Origin: Cyanobacteriota bacterium erpe_2018_sw_21hr_WHONDRS-SW48-000092_B_bin.40
GTDB lineage: Bacteria; Cyanobacteriota; Vampirovibrionia; Obscuribacterales; Obscuribacteraceae
DNA: 44,576 bases
NCBI GenBank assembly: GCA_030917395.1
Contig: JAUPUU010000288.1
Location: 1-44,576, forward strand
Direction of reading: 5' to 3'
The notes under the pieces are model-generated. The model searched no databases. It was given only the letters and a program-made list of their open reading frames with translations, and had not been told where the DNA came from. Every line of letters starts with the position of its first letter. Position 1 is the first letter of the stretch. A program made the position numbers and the translations under genes. Positions 43,495 through 44,576 of this stretch are shown here, in pieces.

Positions 43495-44055
43495 ATGAGA
43501 ATGACTGCAAGTATTATCTTTCAATCTTCTCGCTTGTATGCAAGAACCTTCATCCCACAGCAAGATGCCGAAGCGGCATTCTTGCTGTATGGTGATGAAG
43601 AAGTTACTCATTTCTTGGGCAGTAGTAAAAACGCAGAAATTAGTTCTGCTGATAGTTCTGTCGCTGTTACTGAGCAGAGATTAGCTCGCTATGCTGCTTG
43701 CGAGGGCGGGCGAGGAATCATGGCATTGCTTCGTAAAGATGATGATGTTTTGCTTGGCACTATTTTGCTGAAGCGCTTGCCTGATCAGAATTTGTTGCCG
43801 ACTAATGACTGGGAAGTTGGCTGGCATCTGCGCCGCTCAGCTTGGGGCGCGGGTTACGCTAGTGAAGCTGGAGCTGCAGCTCTCGATTTCGGCCTTAACA
43901 CCCTGGCATTGCCTCAGATTTTTGCAGTGGTTGATAGTGCCAATTTAGCGTCGCGTAAAGTGGTCGAGCGCTTGGGCATGATTCATCTGGGGCAAACCGA
44001 CCGCTATTACGGCGAGACATTAGAGCTATTCTGTAACGCACCAACTGCAAATTGA
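43495..44055 (+). CDS. GNAT acetyltransferase (RimJ/RimL-like)
   Basis: A 186-aa single-domain GNAT. The N-terminal SSRLYARTFIPQQDAEAAF is typical of RimL-like enzymes. The acetyl-CoA pyrophosphate-binding loop is in WHLRRSAWGAGYASEAGAAA (R/Q-x-x-G-x-A-like), and the C-terminal helix/strand reads VVDSANLASRKVVERLGMIHLG. Such enzymes acetylate N-termini, antibiotics or small amines; the substrate is not readable. ATG 43495 or ATG 43501 may be used, both with weak ribosome sites. It may be co-transcribed with the Gly-rich protein gene, but no functional link is evident. Confidence 0.86.
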   Translation: MRMTASIIFQSSRLYARTFIPQQDAEAAFLLYGDEEVTHFLGSSKNAEISSADSSVAVTEQRLARYAACEGGRGIMALLRKDDDVLLGTILLKRLPDQNLLPTNDWEVGWHLRRSAWGAGYASEAGAAALDFGLNTLALPQIFAVVDSANLASRKVVERLGMIHLGQTDRYYGETLELFCNAPTAN

Positions 44056-44338
44056 ACTCTTGAAATTTCAATTGTCACGGCATTTTCACGTCGTCAGAAT
44101 TACATTAATGCTGAACCCGGCCAATGTTTTTTTCAAATGTTTGCTGGCTTACAGACAGGGTGGGGGTTTCCCCCCACAATAGAGAACCTGTTTGGTCTAT
44201 GATGAAGATCTCGGGAGAGTGTCGAAAATTTCGTAGTTAAGGATAGCTATTAGTGCAGACCCTTTTACCAACCTTTAGTTCTAACTTTTAGGGTTATTTT
44301 TTCAAGTTAATATCCAGCACAATCAGAAGTGATCAATA
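44056..44338. other. Intergenic region with a GC-rich hairpin
   Basis: 283 bases without a gene. TTGAAATTTCAA (44060-44071) is a 12-base palindrome just after the acetyltransferase stop. GTGGGGG (44160-44166) and CCCCCAC (44171-44177) form a strong 7-bp stem with a TTTC loop. No T tract follows on either strand, so it is not a standard terminator. It lies about 160 bases before the next gene. Confidence 0.55.
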
Positions 44339-44576
44339 GTGGCAGACGATACTAAAGCAGCCGAAACAGCAAGGCCAAATGATAAGGTCGCACCAGTTAA
44401 AGACGGTGGCGACAGTGGTCATGCTAGTGCAGAGGCTGTAGCCCTATTAGACAGGAAGACCCCAGCTCCAGGGGCTGGTGTAGAATCACCTATTAAAGAT
44501 GGCTCGATGGGTACCACCCCTCCAGCTTCAGACAAGACCATGACTGCTTATTGGCAGGCTGGCAACAAAATTAATG
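44339..44576 (+). CDS. Start of a hydrophilic gene, truncated by the window end
   Basis: An open frame of 79 complete codons runs from GTG at 44339 to the end of the window without a stop. The translation is acidic/polar and Ala/Thr/Pro-rich (ADDTKAAETARPNDKVAPVK, then VALLDRKTPAPGAGVESPIK and DKTMTAYWQAGNKIN). No signal peptide or domain is visible. The ribosome site is weak (AGAAGTGAT). The composition suggests a disordered N-terminal region of a larger protein. Confidence 0.5.
   Translation, partial: MADDTKAAETARPNDKVAPVKDGGDSGHASAEAVALLDRKTPAPGAGVESPIKDGSMGTTPPASDKTMTAYWQAGNKIN

Noticed and set aside
1-44576. CRISPR array, prophage, insertion sequence, tRNA or rRNA
   Set aside because: Reading both strands showed no regular spacer-repeat array, transposase or phage structural gene, and no cloverleaf or rRNA-like segment that I could support.

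Overview
The window reads as a bacterial chromosome segment of roughly balanced GC with dense, operon-style coding on both strands and frequent TTG/GTG starts. A eukaryotic-type Ser/Thr kinase with an LRR-like C-terminus, a secretin-less Tad/Flp locus, spermidine-synthase-like membrane fusions and many GT-C-like integral membrane proteins together suggest a Melainabacteria/Vampirovibrionia (Obscuribacter-type) relative of Cyanobacteria. That placement is inference from gene content; no rRNA or phylogenetic marker is present. No tRNA, rRNA, CRISPR array, insertion sequence or phage gene was recognised.

Layout. (a) 0-8.7 kb: a PhyH-type 2OG-Fe(II) oxygenase, a membrane Ser/Thr kinase, and a minus-strand run holding a GT-C-like membrane gene split by a one-base frameshift at nine T residues, a CPA1 Na+/H+ antiporter, a secreted TPR/zincin protein and an EF-hand protein. 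(b) 8.8-18 kb: a histidine-bearing membrane protein of unknown role, then a six-gene minus-strand operon (PLP aminotransferase, NAD epimerase, GT2 glycosyltransferase, TylF-type methyltransferase, SpeE-like membrane protein, GT-C-like protein). (c) 18-21.2 kb: a NeuD/PglD-type acyltransferase and a compact ACP / FabG-like SDR / ANL-ligase operon. (d) 21.3-32.2 kb: more GT-C/GT87-like membrane proteins, a second SpeE-like membrane fusion, a secreted LRR protein whose N-terminal module matches the kinase, and a small unknown protein. (e) 32.2-34.3 kb: a Tat-exported DUF362 protein and a squalene-cyclase-fold protein. (f) 34.8-42.2 kb: a Tad/Flp pilus locus: two Flp pilins, CpaB, CpaE, CpaF, TadB, TadC, then a DUF192 protein. 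(g) 42.2-44.6 kb: a hypothetical protein, a Gly-rich exported protein, a GNAT acetyltransferase and the start of a truncated gene.

How it may work together. Regions (b)-(d) look like one cell-surface glycan locus. Epimerase, aminotransferase and NeuD-type acyltransferase could build an N-acylated amino sugar. The ACP/SDR/ANL trio could supply an unusual acyl group for it. GT2 and TylF enzymes could assemble and methylate glycan, and the GT-C-like proteins could transfer sugars on the outer face of the membrane. The Tad locus is a separate envelope machine; no secretin, pilotin, pseudopilin or prepilin peptidase gene is seen in the window.
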